Positions 40,715 through 43,163 of a DNA stretch of 43,163 bases are shown here, piece by piece (the first letter of the stretch is position 1; every line of letters starts with the position of its first letter). The stretch is from positions 1 to 43,163 of the forward strand of contig NZ_JAASQO010000022.1 of NCBI RefSeq assembly GCF_011762095.1. Reading direction: 5' to 3'. Made by a program: the position numbers and the translations under genes. This DNA is from Parvibaculum indicum (GTDB taxonomy: Bacteria; Pseudomonadota; Alphaproteobacteria; Parvibaculales; Parvibaculaceae). Under the pieces are notes generated by a model. The model did no database searches. It saw nothing but the letters and a program-made list of their open reading frames with translations, and was not told the DNA's origin.

Positions 40715-41263
40715 GTGGACTTTGACACGCCCCCCGACTTGTACTCGCCCTGTCATGCCTCGTGTGCCGCATACGCTCCTTACGGCAACACCCGCGAAAC
40801 GAAAGTTATTCGAGGTGCAACCTTGCTTTATTCTGCCCTTCTCACGGTCTCTATCTTTTTTATCACGGCGCTCATTCACCTCGGATGCCTTCGATGGTGC
40901 TCCAGCGGTATGGCATCAATTCCGTTAACCCCCTCTGCGCGCGTTCTGGCAGTCGCCGCTGCACTCTTCGCTGCTCATATGGCAGAAATTTCATTCTACG
41001 CAGGAGCCTATGCGCTAGCAGAGCACGTGTTTTTCATCGGAGGCTTCATTGGCAAACAATTCATGGCCCCGCTTGACTACTTCTACTTTTCAGCGACTAC
41101 CTATACATCGCTGGGAATCGGCGACATCTTTCCGACCGGACACATACGTTTTCTGACCGGCGTTGAGGCGCTCAACGGTCTTCTGCTCATCGCATGGTCC
41201 GCCTCATTTCTATTCACGCTAATGAACAGGATTTGGGATTGGCAGCCCTGCGCTCGCCCTTAA
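40715..41263 (+). CDS. Small two-helix potassium-channel-like protein
   Basis: A 182-residue membrane protein with a pore-channel pattern: two helices near the N-terminus (about residues 38-58 and 75-100), a pore helix and filter TSLGIGD (131-137) in place of TVGYGD, and a final helix (about 145-170). This is the Ion_trans_2 family. The filter Leu and Ile differ from the usual Val-Gly-Tyr-Gly, so selectivity may be altered. ATG at 40715 is 34 bp after the ATPase; a TTG near 40824 with a weak site could be the true start. It could be a stress-linked ion channel. Confidence 0.78.
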   Translation: MDFDTPPDLYSPCHASCAAYAPYGNTRETKVIRGATLLYSALLTVSIFFITALIHLGCLRWCSSGMASIPLTPSARVLAVAAALFAAHMAEISFYAGAYALAEHVFFIGGFIGKQFMAPLDYFYFSATTYTSLGIGDIFPTGHIRFLTGVEALNGLLLIAWSASFLFTLMNRIWDWQPCARP

Positions 41264-41504
41264 TGCTGAAACAGCTCGATTGAAAATATCCCCCCAGTTG
41301 CTCCACGTATCCTTCGATACGGTTAGCGCAAATATCTGGGAGCCATCCGAACCGACTCACATCAATAGTTTTTCTGCATAAGTCCGGAGCGGATCAGCCT
41401 CCAAAGGAGTGTGTCCCGGGCTGACGTCAACGCATGAAACTGGAACGGCGGAACCTCAGCGAGAGTCAATTTCCGCTGCTTCGGGGACACAACTGATGTC
41501 CGCT
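41264..41504. other. Gap without recognised genes
   Basis: About 240 bp between convergent genes with no coding pattern or strong hairpin. A short match to TGTCCGCTT appears near 41496 but without the other parts of the repeats seen at 4532 and 6772. Confidence 0.35.
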
Positions 41505-42848
41505 TCATACGCCCGACTGGTCATCTACATGCTGAGGCATCAGCCAGTGTGCCAAGTAAAACCGTTCGTAGATGAAGACCGCGACGATACCCGCGCTTGC
41601 ATAGGCAACGATAGCGGGATCGCTTTGTAGCTTCATCATTGTAAAAGCCGCCAGGACCAAAGTGTCGAAGGCCAGCGCAACCACTAGTACAGGTACCTTG
41701 GCGCCGACTTCACGTCGGCGGAATTTTAAGACACCAAAATGCACGACCATGTCCATCACGAGGTAGAAAAATGCTCCGAGCGAGGCGATCCGGCCAAGAT
41801 CAAACAGGATCGTCAACGTCGACGCGATCACGACCGTGTAAACTAGCGTATGTCGCTGGATGGGCCCCGACATTCCGAAATGGCTATGCGGGATCATCTT
41901 CATATCGGTGAGCATCGCGAGCATCCGTGACACTGCGAAAACGCTGGCGAGCACAGCCGTGGCCGTGGCCACCACAGCCAACAGAACCGTGAGCAGAAAG
42001 CCAATCTCGCCTAAGGCCGGAGCAGCCGCCTCCGCCAGCGAGTAGTCGCGTGCAGCCTTAATCTGATCAATGGTAAGGCTGGACCCCACACCGAAGGCCA
42101 CCAGCAGATACACCACGACGCAAAGCCCGATCGATATCAAGATTGCGCGCCCAACATTTCGATGTGGATCAGTGATCTCGGCACCGCTGTTCGTGATCGT
42201 TGTGAAGCCTTTGAAAGCCAGGATAGCCAATGCAACTGAAGCGATGAAACCTGTGATGCCAAAGCTATCTCCACTCTGCGAGGTTGCTGAAAATTCAATC
42301 CCACTCGACCACAGAGCCGCTACCCCGAATAGTGCAATGCCACCGATCTTGATCGCCGCCATGACCAGGGAAAACAAGCCAATCGATCGGTTGCCCGCGA
42401 TGTTCACCAGAAATGCGAATATAATCACCGTGACGGCAAGAATCGGTACCAACGGCCCTCCGTTGATATCGAAGGGTCGCAAAAGATAGGTAGCGAATGT
42501 TCGCGCGACGAGGCTTTCGGCGATAACCATGCTGAGTGCCATAAGCAAGGCGGCACCCGCCGCGACAGCCCCGGGGCCGTAACATTTTTGCAGGATCATC
42601 GCGATCCCGCCTGCAGACGGCCAAGCGTTTGACATCTTTATATAGCTGTACGCGCTGAATCCTGTGACGATCGCGCCCACAATGAAAGCCAAGGGAAAAA
42701 TTGGTCCGGCAAGCTCAGCAATTTGCCCTGTGAGAGCGAATATACCCGCACCGATCATCACACCAGTGCCCATAGCGACGGCACCACCAAGCGTTATCGA
42801 ACCCGCTTTGTAACCCTCATCGCCATGGCTATGTTTCATTTCATCCAT
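41505..42848 (-). CDS. APC-superfamily amino-acid permease
   Basis: A 447-residue inner-membrane carrier with twelve predicted helices. Helix 1 has GTGVMIGAGIFALTG, the substrate-binding motif of APC permeases (GxGIFA), and the SAGAEITDPHRNVGRAI-like region follows helix 6 (seen here as TNSGAEITDPHRNVG). The amino acid cannot be named. The ATG at 42848 has GGA upstream. It is unrelated in function to its neighbours as far as can be seen. Confidence 0.92.
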   Translation of the reverse strand: MDEMKHSHGDEGYKAGSITLGGAVAMGTGVMIGAGIFALTGQIAELAGPIFPLAFIVGAIVTGFSAYSYIKMSNAWPSAGGIAMILQKCYGPGAVAAGAALLMALSMVIAESLVARTFATYLLRPFDINGGPLVPILAVTVIIFAFLVNIAGNRSIGLFSLVMAAIKIGGIALFGVAALWSSGIEFSATSQSGDSFGITGFIASVALAILAFKGFTTITNSGAEITDPHRNVGRAILISIGLCVVVYLLVAFGVGSSLTIDQIKAARDYSLAEAAAPALGEIGFLLTVLLAVVATATAVLASVFAVSRMLAMLTDMKMIPHSHFGMSGPIQRHTLVYTVVIASTLTILFDLGRIASLGAFFYLVMDMVVHFGVLKFRRREVGAKVPVLVVALAFDTLVLAAFTMMKLQSDPAIVAYASAGIVAVFIYERFYLAHWLMPQHVDDQSGV

Positions 42849-43163
42849 TTGTTCCAGCTAATATTCACTCTCGCCACTAAGAGGGAGCGGCAAAATGTCG
42901 TTGTGGGCTAATACCCCTGCATCGTCCCCTGGTGGAAAGTTCGTTTTGGATGGTGATGCCATCGACATTTGGATCATAGCAACGGATCGATTGTCCCCGG
43001 GATGACTATATCTCCGACGACGAGTTACACGAAGTCATGCAGCATTTTGGCGCACCCGTCTCCATCTTTGTAAGCGGTGTTGTAGCCCCACCTTTCGCAT
43101 TTTGAGGTGATGATTGATTTTGCTTCCCGTTGATTGGCGGGAAGGAGTTTCTCCATGGAGGCT
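42849..43163. other. Window end: possible mobile-element end and start of a gene
   Basis: About 315 bp. A reading frame from 42980 to about 43104 gives a short fragment (DELHEVMQHFGAPVSIF) with no start, possibly a broken gene. The hairpin CTTCCCG/CGGGAAG (43123-43129 and 43138-43144) precedes AAGGAG and an ATG at 43155, so a gene may begin at the very edge with only three codons visible. TGTAAGCGG near 43069 resembles some IS ends, which I cannot confirm. Confidence 0.35.

Noticed and set aside
1-43163. tRNA, rRNA or CRISPR genes
   Set aside because: I saw no sequence that I could support as any of these; a tRNA scan would be decisive.

Overview
The window looks like a piece of an alphaproteobacterial genome. 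It is GC-rich and compactly packed, and it carries a DUF3489-DUF2924-large serine recombinase module typical of alphaproteobacterial integrative elements. Many genes overlap by 4 bases. The genus cannot be told from the sequence alone. I saw no rRNA, tRNA or CRISPR array. Nearly everything is accessory: a defence island on the left (about 1-16.3 kb) and a metal and nitrosative stress island on the right (about 16.4-43 kb).

Defence side. A small HEPN-like gene (202-732) and a small hypothetical gene (772-1137) precede a three-gene, translationally overlapped restriction-modification operon: a 5-methylcytosine methyltransferase with an N-terminal helix-turn-helix, a Vsr mismatch endonuclease and an EcoRII-type endonuclease (1317-4436). 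An unrecognised 646-residue gene follows (4618-6558), flanked on both sides by related inverted-repeat elements. Next comes the most interesting locus, 6934-12962, two divergent units. Leftward are an MBL-fold hydrolase, a single-chain E2-E1-JAB protein (ubiquitin-like conjugation and deconjugation in one polypeptide) and a four-helix membrane protein. Rightward are a BrxR/CapW-like WYL regulator and a small pol-beta nucleotidyltransferase. This resembles type II CBASS and other ubiquitin-like antiphage operons, but no CD-NTase and no separate ubiquitin-like protein is visible. The recombinase module (13203-15564), a cluster of CAGGGAA repeats and an IS3-type remnant mark what may be the right edge of the island.

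Metal and stress side. A czcCBA-type RND efflux operon is flanked by a PepSY protein and a small Cys/His protein. A quinol-type nitric oxide reductase (norB) is divergent from a Dnr/Nnr-like Crp-Fnr regulator, with two tandem FNR-type boxes between them, and a [2Fe-2S] ferredoxin follows the regulator. An MHS-type MFS transporter, a phospholipase D/cardiolipin synthase-like enzyme, a c-type cytochrome, a DMT exporter and an atypical CDF transporter lead into a leftward copper block: Spy-like, SHOCT and Met-rich proteins, CopB, CopA, a cupredoxin and a small Cys/His protein. A textbook CueR-type promoter (19-bp spacer with dyad) sits at the head of the copper block, at 37456-37486. Divergent from it is a LolCDE/MacB-like ABC exporter whose ATPase carries a fused C-terminal YHS metal-binding domain. 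A small potassium-channel-like protein and an APC amino-acid permease close the window, which ends with an unresolved stretch that may hold a mobile-element end and the start of another gene.

Start sites were chosen from ribosome binding sites, overlaps and family alignment. All functions are read from motifs and family knowledge; no database search was run.
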